A DNA stretch of 5,673 nt from Gammaproteobacteria bacterium. Its GTDB lineage: Bacteria > Pseudomonadota > Gammaproteobacteria > HK1. Positions within the stretch are counted from its first letter, which is position 1; each line of letters opens with the position of its first letter. The notes under the pieces were generated by a model. That model was not told the DNA's origin and searched no databases. It saw only the letters and a list, made by a program, of their open reading frames with translations. The translations under genes and the position numbers were made by a program. This document shows positions 1 through 5,673 of the stretch, one piece after another. Location of the stretch: contig JAGRHX010000690.1 in the NCBI GenBank assembly GCA_020444775.1, positions 1 to 5,673 of the forward strand, given 5' to 3'.

Positions 1-144
1 ATGGCTCGAAGCGCGCTACGCCAGGACGACGCGCGCGCGGCATTCCTGGCAGCGACCGACTTTCCCCAGAGCGCCGCCGAAGCCAACCGCTGGCTCGACT
101 ATCTGGACGCGGTCACGGACAGACGGCGCCGGGACAGCGGCTGA
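1..144 (+). CDS. 3' end of an unidentified gene (partial)
   Basis: An open frame runs from the window edge to a TGA at 142-144 and encodes 47 residues. The frame has strong G/C preference at third codon positions, like the genes downstream, which supports real coding. The peptide is highly charged and Ala/Arg/Asp-rich, with an amphipathic, helix-like stretch (AEANRWLDYLDAVTDRR) and a basic tail RRRRDSG, which looks like the C-terminus of a cytoplasmic protein. The first codon in view is ATG, so a free-standing 47-residue protein cannot be excluded, but a truncated larger gene is more likely. I recognise no family and assign no function. It ends 60 nt before the Zur-like site of the next gene, so the two are probably transcribed separately. 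Confidence 0.55.
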   Translation: MARSALRQDDARAAFLAATDFPQSAAEANRWLDYLDAVTDRRRRDSG

Positions 145-180
145 AGCCCACTTGCATCTTCGCTTGGCGCGCTCGTGATC

Positions 181-214
181 TTCGAATTACGCTATAAGTG
201 AGATATGTTATATT
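181..214 (+). promoter_or_regulatory. Probable sigma70-type promoter of the receptor operon
   Basis: The stretch at about 180-230 is clearly richer in A+T than the surrounding coding DNA. A weak -35-like TTCGAA (181-186) lies 17 nt from a -10-like TATGTT (204-209). An alternative -10 is TATATT at 209-214. Another TATA-like hexamer, TATAAG (193-198), has no well-spaced -35. Matches to consensus are modest, as expected for a regulated promoter, and the exact start site is a guess. A start site near 215-222 would leave a leader of about 40 nt before the ATG at 262. Confidence 0.35.
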
Positions 215-221
215 GTTCCAT
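205..221 (+). promoter_or_regulatory. Zur-like operator overlapping the predicted -10 region
   Basis: The 17-mer ATGTTATATTGTTCCAT matches the core of the E. coli-type Zur box as I recall it (ATGTTATAnTATAACAT) at 13 of the 16 defined positions. The left half-site ATGTTATA is perfect and the right half is degenerate, keeping the outer CAT. It overlaps the predicted -10 element, the usual place for a repressor that blocks RNA polymerase. Zur represses high-affinity zinc uptake genes when zinc is sufficient, and the gene downstream resembles the ZnuD zinc-receptor family, so site and gene support each other. The match was made by eye, with no matrix score. It could be a chance AT-rich stretch or the site of another regulator. 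Confidence 0.45.
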
Positions 222-261
222 CAATCGTTGTTGGTGGAACCCCCTTCGTTGCCTGTACCCG

Positions 262-2415
262 ATGCCCCGGTCCACGCTCGGCACATTCGCGTTGCTGTTG
301 GCTGCTGCGAGCATGCTGGCTGTCATGGCCGTTATGCTCGATGAGTCCGCGCACGCCCAGACACCGTTGGAACTCGACCCGCTGGAAGTGCGTGGCCGTG
401 ACGCTGGCGAGGAACGTCCCGGGCTCATCCAGGCCACAACGGTGCTGTCGGAGGAGAAGCTGCGCCTGAAGACCGGCTCCACCATCGGCGAGACGCTGTC
501 TGGCGAGCTCGGTGTCAACAATGCCTCGTTCGGGCCTGGCGTTGGTCTGCCGGTGCTGCGGGGGTTGAGCGGGTCGCGAGTGCGGGTCATGCAGGATGGC
601 ATCGCCACCCATGATGCCTCCACGGTGAGTGCCGATCATGCCAGCACGGTCGAGGCCAGCCTGGCCGAGCAGGTCGTGATCATCAGGGGGCCGGCCACAC
701 TGCTGTACGGCAGCGGCGCGAGCGGCGGTGTCGTCAACGTTGTCGACAACCGGATCCCCGACACCCTGCCGCCGGCGCGAGCGGTTGGCATGCTGGAGCC
801 GCGAGCATCGAGCAACGGCGGTCGTCACATCATTGCGGCCCGACTGGAGACCCACGTCGAGAATCTGGCAATCCATCTGGATGCCTTTCAGCGCCACCAA
901 TCGGAAGTGGAGATCCCCGGGCTCGCCATCGACGAGGATGCGGTACGCACGCAGTTCGGTCTGGAGAACAGACGCAACGCCAGCAGCTACATCCCCAATA
1001 CCGACGCGCAGGCGCACGGCGGCAGCCTGGGTGCTTCCTGGATCGCACCCTGGGGCCACATCGGCGCTGCCGTCAACGTCTTGGAGAACACCTACGGGCT
1101 GCCGCCGGCGGGCGAATCGGATCCGCCTTCACCTGTTGCTGGTGACGTGCACGGCGGTGACGTGCGCATCGATCTGTCCCAGACTCGGATCGATACCAAG
1201 GCAACGCTGAACGCGCCGCTGCCGATGATGCACAGCGCACGTTTGCGCATGGGCTATGTCGACTACGAGCACACGGAGTTCGAGAACGACTCGCGCGGCA
1301 CGCGCTTTGTCAATCGCGCGCTGGAAGCGCGTGCCGAGGTCGATCTGGAACAGCTGCCTCTGGCGGGTGGCAACCTCACGACCACGCTGGGTGCGCAGCT
1401 CATCGATCGCGAGTTCTCGGCCCTGGGCGCTGAAGCCTTTGTTCCTCGTTCGGATATTCGGTCACTGGGCGCGTTCGGTCTGCAGCGTTATACCTCGGGT
1501 GCCTGGAGCATCGAGTTCGGCGCACGGGCCGAGCATCAGCGGGTCGAGCAAACGATGCCCATCGCGGTCAATGACCTGTTGATAACGCGTACGCCTATCG
1601 AACACCTGAGCTATAGCGTGTCCGCCGCCGCAACGGTCGAGATAGATCGCAGCAGCCGGATCAGCTTGAGCCTGTCACGTGCCCTGCGTTCACCGGACGT
1701 TCAGGAGCTGCTATCGCTCGGTCCACACTTCTCTACGCGTACCTTCGACCGCGGCGATGCCCGTCTACAGGCGGAGAAGTTCGTCAACGTGGACCTGGGC
1801 GTCGAGGTCCAGACCCTGTACGCCGACATCGGCGTGAACCTGTTCTACAACTCGGTCGAGGATTTCATCTACCAACGCAGCACCGGCTTCTTCTTCGACG
1901 CCGAGGACGGCCAGCTCAGGGTGCAGTGTGCACGGCTCGATCTGTGTTTCCCGGTCACTGACTATCAGCAGGAAGATGCCGTGCTGAAGGGATTCGAGGC
2001 GCAGATTCAGTTTCCGGTGGTCGAATCAATGGCGGCCGACCTGCAGCTCAGCCTGTTCGCCGACTTCGTCCGTGGCACCTTGCAGGACTCGAAGCAGGAT
2101 ATCCCCCGCATGCCGCCGCTGAGGCTCGGCACTGCGCTGACTCTCACCCGACCGCACTGGCGCGGCGAGCTGCGGCTCACCCATGTGCATGCCCAGAACA
2201 GACCAGGCGAGAACGAGACACCGACCGACGGCCATCTGATGCTGAATGCGAGCTTGTGGCATGGCTTCGCCGCCACCGAGGGGGAGCAGTGGTCGATCTT
2301 CCTGCGCGGCAGCAACCTGCTAGACGCGGAGGTTCGCAATCCGGTGTCTTTCCTGAGGAGCTTCGCGCCTGAACCCGGGCGTGCCATCGAGCTCGGTCTG
2401 CGGGCGCACTTCTGA
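262..2415 (+). CDS. ZnuD-like TonB-dependent outer-membrane receptor (probable zinc uptake)
   Basis: This is a full-length TonB-dependent receptor of 717 residues that would import a metal or metal complex across the outer membrane using TonB/ExbBD energy. From the ATG at 262 the signal peptide runs to AHA|Q (cleavage about residue 32), followed by a TonB-box-like LDPLEVRG (38-45). The plug covers about 55-165, with the family-typical GETLSGELGV, VLRGLSGSRVRVMQDGI, SADHASTVE and RGPATLLYGSGASGGVVNV. The 22-strand barrel follows and ends in a terminal Phe. Segments such as YVDYEHTEF, FSALGAEAFVP and ETPTDGHLMLNAS match my memory of the ZnuD-like zinc receptor family. A Cys-x5-Cys pair (556/562) probably forms a loop disulfide. 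The His-rich loop often found near residue 280-300 in these receptors is nearly absent here. An in-frame ATG at 205 would add MLYCSINRCWWNPLRCLYP, spoil the signal peptide and overlap the operator, so 262 is preferred even though no good ribosome-binding site precedes it. The substrate is inferred, not shown; copper or another metal chelate is possible. Confidence 0.9.
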   Translation: MPRSTLGTFALLLAAASMLAVMAVMLDESAHAQTPLELDPLEVRGRDAGEERPGLIQATTVLSEEKLRLKTGSTIGETLSGELGVNNASFGPGVGLPVLRGLSGSRVRVMQDGIATHDASTVSADHASTVEASLAEQVVIIRGPATLLYGSGASGGVVNVVDNRIPDTLPPARAVGMLEPRASSNGGRHIIAARLETHVENLAIHLDAFQRHQSEVEIPGLAIDEDAVRTQFGLENRRNASSYIPNTDAQAHGGSLGASWIAPWGHIGAAVNVLENTYGLPPAGESDPPSPVAGDVHGGDVRIDLSQTRIDTKATLNAPLPMMHSARLRMGYVDYEHTEFENDSRGTRFVNRALEARAEVDLEQLPLAGGNLTTTLGAQLIDREFSALGAEAFVPRSDIRSLGAFGLQRYTSGAWSIEFGARAEHQRVEQTMPIAVNDLLITRTPIEHLSYSVSAAATVEIDRSSRISLSLSRALRSPDVQELLSLGPHFSTRTFDRGDARLQAEKFVNVDLGVEVQTLYADIGVNLFYNSVEDFIYQRSTGFFFDAEDGQLRVQCARLDLCFPVTDYQQEDAVLKGFEAQIQFPVVESMAADLQLSLFADFVRGTLQDSKQDIPRMPPLRLGTALTLTRPHWRGELRLTHVHAQNRPGENETPTDGHLMLNASLWHGFAATEGEQWSIFLRGSNLLDAEVRNPVSFLRSFAPEPGRAIELGLRAHF

Positions 2416-2433
2416 TGGAGCGGTGGCGATAGC

Positions 2434-3606
2434 ATGCAGCGTCGTAGTTCACTGCTGTTGTCGCTGGCTCTGCTGGCCGGGGGGTGGGTGTTGGCAGTCA
2501 GCCTCATCGACCGACCTGCCACAACGGGCGCGGCGCGAGATGCCGTTGTCACTTTGCACCACGTTTCCGTCCCTGGTCGCGAGCCGAAACACACGCTTCT
2601 TACCCTCGAAACAAATGACCGGTCTTCAATGACCGAGGCCGCAGGGACACCGGCTGCCGGAAGTGTAGCTGGTGGCCCGGGGCCAACGACCGGGTCGTCG
2701 AGCGCGTTGGATGGACCCGTGGCCGCGCCATGGACGCGGGCTGTCACCGCACCATCAACTGAGGTGGGGGTTGCGATGACTACACCGGCACTGCTCGGTG
2801 CGCCCGTGCCTGCACCAGCGGCCCAGGTCGCAAGCCCTGCCTGCGATGCCGGTCTCACCGGTCACTTCGATCTGTTCCTGGGGGTCTCGCCGCCCGCCAC
2901 CCAGGGTGGGCGCATCCTCGTCGATGTCAACGACGACTTCTGCGAGCAGTTCCTGACCGGCAAGCAGATCGTGCCCGGCAACCTCAACGACTTCGGCGGT
3001 GGTCCCTATCTGACCGACGACCCCGGCTGGTTCATGGACCCGGGCCAGCTGCTGGCGCAGGAATCGCTGCACTTTCGTGCCTTGGGCCGACTTCGGTTCT
3101 GGGACATCGCGCGAGGCCAGTGGACCACGCAGGTCCCGAACGGCGAGCACGTCCGTCTGTTCGGCGGCGTGCCGCTGGATGTATTCCTGGCGTCTAGAGA
3201 CGACCCATCGCTGCTATTGCCGTACGAGTCGGGGACAATCTTCACTGTCAATGGCATTCAGGGCCCGGTCGAGGCCGGTGTGGATCTGGCCGACGCCAGC
3301 GGAGGCATTCATACCCATCTGGACTTCTGCCTGCAGGACGGCACTGGTGACTGCGCTCAGCGACGCTTCGGCACGCCGGCGCAGGGTGCGTATCTGATCG
3401 AGCTGCAGTTCTTCTCGCCGGCGCAGGCGGGCGGCCAGCGCAAGTACCGTGACTCGCCGGCGGTGCTGGTGGCTCTCGCCAATGGTCTCGACACCGCGCA
3501 GTTCCAGGAAGCGCTGGATGCGCTCAGCGCGCCACCTCGGGCGCAATCGACGCTGCAGACCCGGCTACCCGGCGCCGGTGTGTTGCTGCTGTCCGGCCAG
3601 GAGTGA
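2434..3606 (+). CDS. Exported HxH-motif protein, All3515-like, putative zinc-binding partner of the receptor
   Basis: This 390-residue exported protein starts 18 nt after the receptor stop. It opens with RR at 3-4 and a hydrophobic segment at about 6-25. VLA|VS at 19-21 could be a signal-peptidase site, or the segment may stay as a membrane anchor. Residues about 65-135 are a Pro/Ala/Thr/Gly/Ser-rich, probably disordered linker. A globular domain covers about 137-365, with TGHFDLFLG (142-150), TDDPGW (194-199), LHFRALGRLRFWD (212-224), GGIHTHLDF (290-298), GAYLIELQFF (318-327) and LANGLDTAQFQEALDAL (348-364). This order of motifs resembles, from memory, a secreted family that includes the zinc-responsive cyanobacterial protein All3515. 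H144, H213, H293 and H295 are candidate metal ligands. C137, C170, C299 and C307 could form two disulfides. Operon position beside a ZnuD-like receptor suggests metal binding or hand-over in the envelope. The proline-rich linker recalls TonB, but the C-terminal domain is not TonB. The ATG at 2434 has only a weak upstream GGTGGCG. Confidence 0.75.
   Translation: MQRRSSLLLSLALLAGGWVLAVSLIDRPATTGAARDAVVTLHHVSVPGREPKHTLLTLETNDRSSMTEAAGTPAAGSVAGGPGPTTGSSSALDGPVAAPWTRAVTAPSTEVGVAMTTPALLGAPVPAPAAQVASPACDAGLTGHFDLFLGVSPPATQGGRILVDVNDDFCEQFLTGKQIVPGNLNDFGGGPYLTDDPGWFMDPGQLLAQESLHFRALGRLRFWDIARGQWTTQVPNGEHVRLFGGVPLDVFLASRDDPSLLLPYESGTIFTVNGIQGPVEAGVDLADASGGIHTHLDFCLQDGTGDCAQRRFGTPAQGAYLIELQFFSPAQAGGQRKYRDSPAVLVALANGLDTAQFQEALDALSAPPRAQSTLQTRLPGAGVLLLSGQE
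3599..3603 (+). promoter_or_regulatory. Ribosome-binding site for the beta-helix lipoprotein gene
   Basis: AGGAG lies inside the last codons of the preceding gene. It is 8 nt upstream of an in-frame TTG at 3612, which is ideal spacing. It is too close to serve the GTG at 3603, which it overlaps, and far (29 nt) from the ATG at 3633. It is therefore the main reason for preferring the TTG start, and it implies translational coupling to the gene before it. Confidence 0.5.
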
Positions 3607-3611
3607 CCGGC

Positions 3612-5108
3612 TTGGGCACGTGGCCGGCGGGCATGGCGAACCACGCACTCCTGCGCGTATTCGCGCTGCTGGCGCTGCTGCTGGGAAGTGGCTGGCTGAG
3701 CGGCTGCAAGGAAGGCGCGAGCGGCGGCGAGGAGCGCATCGTCTCAGGCGGTTCGGGCTCGCAGACGGGCGGCGCAGCTGGTGTCGTGCTGCTGGTCGAT
3801 CGGGACAGTCCGGTCGCAAGCGATGCCAACAACGGTGTACCGGTCGCGCAGGGTGGCCAGGGGCCGCTGAGGAGCATTCGTGCCGCATTGGCGCTGGCCC
3901 GCCCCGGTGATCACATCCGCATTCGTGCCAGCCTGACGCCGTACCAGGAGGCCGACCCGGCCGACGCGTTCGGGCCCGGCGGCATCCGTATGCGCCAGGG
4001 GGGACTTGCCGGCAGCCCCATCGTGATCGAAGGCTTTCCCGGGGAGCGCCCCGTCCTCGATCAGCAGCGCTCGGCACTTGATGTCGGCGCGCCGGTGGCG
4101 GGCTTCGTGCTCGAATGCGTCAGCCACGTGACGATCCGACGGCTCGAGATCCGCAATGTCAATGAAGCCGGTGTGACCACCTCGCTGATCGGCTGTGCCA
4201 GCAGCGACATCACGCTGGAGGATCTGCACATACATCAGGTTCACGCTGCGTCGCAAGCTGCGGGGATCCGCCTGGCCGACACCTCGAACGCGATCGTGCG
4301 CAACAATCTCATCCATGACGTGGTCAGTCATGGTATCGATGCGCTATCGGTCGGTCAGCTGACGCAGCAGGTGGACAGCGTCGGCAATCTGATCGAGAAC
4401 AATACCATTCGTAACGTAGAGGTCGGCGTACATCTGCGCGGCGAGGGCGCTGGCGAGACGCTGCGCGACACGACCATCCAATACAACCGGGTCTCGGTGG
4501 CCGACAGCGCCATACGGCTCAGCACGCAGGCCGCAAGCGAGACACGTCTTCTGAACACCACCATTCATGCCAATGTCCTTGCCGCGAGCAACGTCGCGGT
4601 CGAGGTCGATATGGGCGGCGCCTTGGTTCAATCCAGCGGATTGGGGTTGTCGAGCAACACCTACGCAGCGCTGGATGTAGCACTGAAGCTTGCGGGCATC
4701 AGCGAGGTCGCCTTGTTCAATTCGATCTTCGCCGACATTGCCGATGCCTTCCTCATCACCCTGGTCCCAGGTGGACCCGTGGTCAACGGATTCGTCCTGT
4801 ACGACTTCAATCTATACGACCGCAACAATGGCGCCTGGTCATTGAATGAAAGTCCCCTGACGCCAGGCTGCCCGGCCAATCCGGCCTGTGCGACGAGCTT
4901 TGATGACTGGCGCGTGGCAGCGGTAGTGAGCGGCGAGGTCGACGGTGATGCCGATCTGGCTTCGCGGGTCGGTGAGCCGTTGTTCATCGACCCGGCCGTC
5001 GCCGACTATCGCCTGCAGCCGGGTTCGCCGGCCCATGGGATTGCCAGTCACGGTGGCGAGGTGGGCGCGCACGGGGACGGTATCGAGCCGGGAGCGACCC
5101 CGAAGTAG
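3612..5108 (+). CDS. Right-handed parallel beta-helix lipoprotein, function unknown
   Basis: This 498-residue protein (from TTG 3612) carries a lipoprotein signal: a hydrophobic stretch VFALLALLLGSGW and the lipobox LSGC, with the lipidated Cys at residue 32. Lys, not Asp, follows the Cys, which favours sorting to the outer membrane. A short Gly/Ser-rich spacer follows. The segment at about 58-105 (DRDSPVASDANNG, GPLRSIRAALALARPGDHIRI) resembles the N-terminal cap of pectate-lyase-like and DUF1565-type proteins. Repeated beta-helix coils run from about 135 to 380, with periodic VTIRRLEIRNV, ITLEDLHIHQV, AIVRNNLIHDV, NLIENNTIRNV and TTIQYNRVSV. The C-terminal FIDPAVADYRLQPGSPAHG is typical of the end of such helices. 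I see no assignable catalytic residues, so enzyme activity on a polysaccharide is possible but unproven. It sits third in the receptor operon. Alternative starts are GTG 3603 (overlapping the previous stop) and ATG 3633, which gives the most classical 25-residue lipoprotein signal. Confidence 0.85.
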   Translation: MGTWPAGMANHALLRVFALLALLLGSGWLSGCKEGASGGEERIVSGGSGSQTGGAAGVVLLVDRDSPVASDANNGVPVAQGGQGPLRSIRAALALARPGDHIRIRASLTPYQEADPADAFGPGGIRMRQGGLAGSPIVIEGFPGERPVLDQQRSALDVGAPVAGFVLECVSHVTIRRLEIRNVNEAGVTTSLIGCASSDITLEDLHIHQVHAASQAAGIRLADTSNAIVRNNLIHDVVSHGIDALSVGQLTQQVDSVGNLIENNTIRNVEVGVHLRGEGAGETLRDTTIQYNRVSVADSAIRLSTQAASETRLLNTTIHANVLAASNVAVEVDMGGALVQSSGLGLSSNTYAALDVALKLAGISEVALFNSIFADIADAFLITLVPGGPVVNGFVLYDFNLYDRNNGAWSLNESPLTPGCPANPACATSFDDWRVAAVVSGEVDGDADLASRVGEPLFIDPAVADYRLQPGSPAHGIASHGGEVGAHGDGIEPGATPK

Positions 5109-5203
5109 GCCACGCTGATTCCGCTGGTATGGGGGGACCGACTGTGCCGATCCGCGCCAGGGATGAGGCCAGTCCTTTGACTTCGAGCAACCGCCGCTGT
5201 GTA
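5109..5203. other. Convergent intergenic spacer without a convincing terminator
   Basis: The 95-nt gap lies between two converging genes. It holds only an imperfect hairpin at 5146-5169 (GCC/GGC and ATCC/GGAT arms with an internal mismatch and loop GCGCCAG), followed by CAGTCCTTTG with no T-run, and a minor AGTC-CTTT-GACT stem at 5171-5182. Neither is a good Rho-independent terminator on either strand. Termination may be Rho-dependent or result from convergent transcription. I see no small gene here. Confidence 0.4.
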
Positions 5204-5673
5204 TCAACCGGGCAGCCGCCAGGCGTCGAGCACGCTGACATGCAGCGTGCTGTCCAGCGCTGGAGGTAGCGTGTTGACGTCCACACGCAGCAGGGCTTGC
5301 GGGTTCACGTCCGGTCGAAGCAGCAAGGTGCTGACCGGACCCCGGTAGATGACGTCGATCAGACGCGTCTGGATCGCCCCCGCCTCCGGCGCGGCTACTA
5401 CTCGAAGCTGCTCGGTGCGCAGGCAGACCTTCGCCGGACCGGGTCGGGGATCGTCACAGCGTACCCGCACGCGCGAGCCGAGCAGCTCGGCCTGGCAGTG
5501 GCCGTCGCCATCCGCGCCGAGCACCTGTGCGTCCACCAGCATGCCACGGCCGACGAAATCGGCGACCATCGCGGTCGCGGGCTGCTCGTACACCCGTCTG
5601 GGCGTATCCATCTGCTGCAGCTCGCCGCCATCCAGCACCGCGATCCGGTCGGCGAGCGCCATCGCCTCGGCCT
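5204..5673 (-). CDS. ABC transporter ATP-binding protein, C-terminal part (iron(III)/polyamine importer type), partial
   Basis: The reading frame enters from the right edge and stops at 5204-5206; about 155 residues are visible. The start, Walker A, signature and Walker B motifs lie outside. The visible part begins AEAMALADRIAVLDGGELQQ, which is the stretch just after the H-loop histidine of the nucleotide-binding domain. It continues with DTPRRVYEQPATAMVADFVGRG, the hallmark end of the PotA/FbpC/MalK-type ATPase core. The remaining residues, including VCLRTEQLRVV and IDVIYRGPVSTLLL, form the TOBE-type C-terminal domain that regulates or contacts the importer. It energises uptake at the inner membrane. 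The DFVGRG junction and the neighbouring metal operon make iron(III) the first guess, but spermidine/putrescine, thiamine or phosphonate uptake fit equally well on sequence alone. The gene converges on the receptor operon and belongs to a separate transcription unit. Confidence 0.85.
   Translation of the reverse strand, partial: AEAMALADRIAVLDGGELQQMDTPRRVYEQPATAMVADFVGRGMLVDAQVLGADGDGHCQAELLGSRVRVRCDDPRPGPAKVCLRTEQLRVVAAPEAGAIQTRLIDVIYRGPVSTLLLRPDVNPQALLRVDVNTLPPALDSTLHVSVLDAWRLPG
5229..5251. repeat. Perfect 9-bp inverted repeat inside the end of the ABC ATPase gene
   Basis: AGCACGCTG and CAGCGTGCT flank a 5-nt spacer (ACATG on the plus strand) and can form a 9-bp hairpin. It lies within codons for STLHVSVLD, about 25 nt before the stop of the minus-strand gene and about 120 nt downstream of the lipoprotein gene. 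No T-run follows on either strand, so it is not a standard intrinsic terminator. It could shield transcript 3' ends or be chance in GC-rich coding DNA. Confidence 0.6.

Noticed and set aside
208..1059. Long minus-strand open frame opposite the receptor gene
   Set aside because: It is antisense to a clearly recognised receptor, has no recognisable domain, and is the usual by-product of high-GC coding DNA.
2415..2432. ATG overlapping the receptor stop codon as a possible start of the next gene
   Set aside because: This frame stops after five codons (ATGGAGCGGTGGCGATAG); the ATG at 2434 opens the long frame.
2007..2858. Long minus-strand open frame spanning the receptor end and the start of the next gene
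   Set aside because: It crosses a real gene junction, is low-complexity Ala/Ser/Arg, and opposes two well-supported genes.
2434..3606. Possibility that the second gene is a TonB-like energiser (anchor plus proline-rich linker)
   Set aside because: The linker lacks the Glu-Pro/Lys-Pro repeats of TonB, and the C-terminal domain carries GGIHTHLDF-type motifs and extra Cys, not a TonB C-terminal fold.
3449..3910. Plus-strand open frame spanning the junction of the second and third genes
   Set aside because: It is an Arg-rich overlapping frame without a domain; both genes in the other frame are better supported by signal peptides and family motifs.
5146..5169. Rho-independent terminator for the operon
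   Set aside because: The stem is short and interrupted and no run of T follows on either strand.
1..5673. CRISPR array, insertion sequence, tRNA or rRNA gene, prophage or defence system
   Set aside because: I saw no regularly spaced repeats, terminal inverted repeats, transposase-like frames, tRNA-like cloverleaf or phage/defence domains; the window is filled by four recognisable genes and one gene end.

Overview
The window looks like chromosomal DNA of a high-GC Gram-negative bacterium, most likely a gammaproteobacterium. The grounds are a TonB-dependent outer-membrane receptor, a lipoprotein with an outer-membrane sorting context, strong G/C bias at third codon positions, and an operator-like site resembling the gammaproteobacterial Zur box. 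I cannot name the genus.

Layout. Positions 1-144 are the last codons of an unidentified plus-strand gene. Positions 145-261 form an unusually AT-rich non-coding stretch with a probable promoter and a Zur-like site. Three tightly spaced plus-strand genes follow and look like one operon: a ZnuD-like TonB-dependent receptor (262-2415); an exported, probably membrane-tethered protein with a His-x-His motif, which I relate from memory to zinc-responsive secreted proteins such as cyanobacterial All3515 (2434-3606); and a right-handed parallel beta-helix lipoprotein (about 3612-5108). The gaps are 18 nt and a stop/start junction, so transcriptional and probably translational coupling is likely. A 95-nt convergent spacer (5109-5203) has no convincing terminator. 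The window ends in the 3' part of a minus-strand ABC-transporter ATPase (5204-5673), whose start lies beyond the right edge.

Working model (inference). Under zinc limitation Zur would release the promoter at about 205-221. The receptor would import a zinc form across the outer membrane using TonB energy. The HxH protein would bind or hand over metal in the periplasm or at the envelope, and the beta-helix lipoprotein would act as an outer-membrane partner of unknown role. The receptor-plus-HxH pairing under a Zur-like site is the most informative part. The beta-helix lipoprotein is the least explained member and the best candidate for undescribed biology. The convergent ATPase is of the iron(III)/polyamine importer type, and its link to the operon is only positional.
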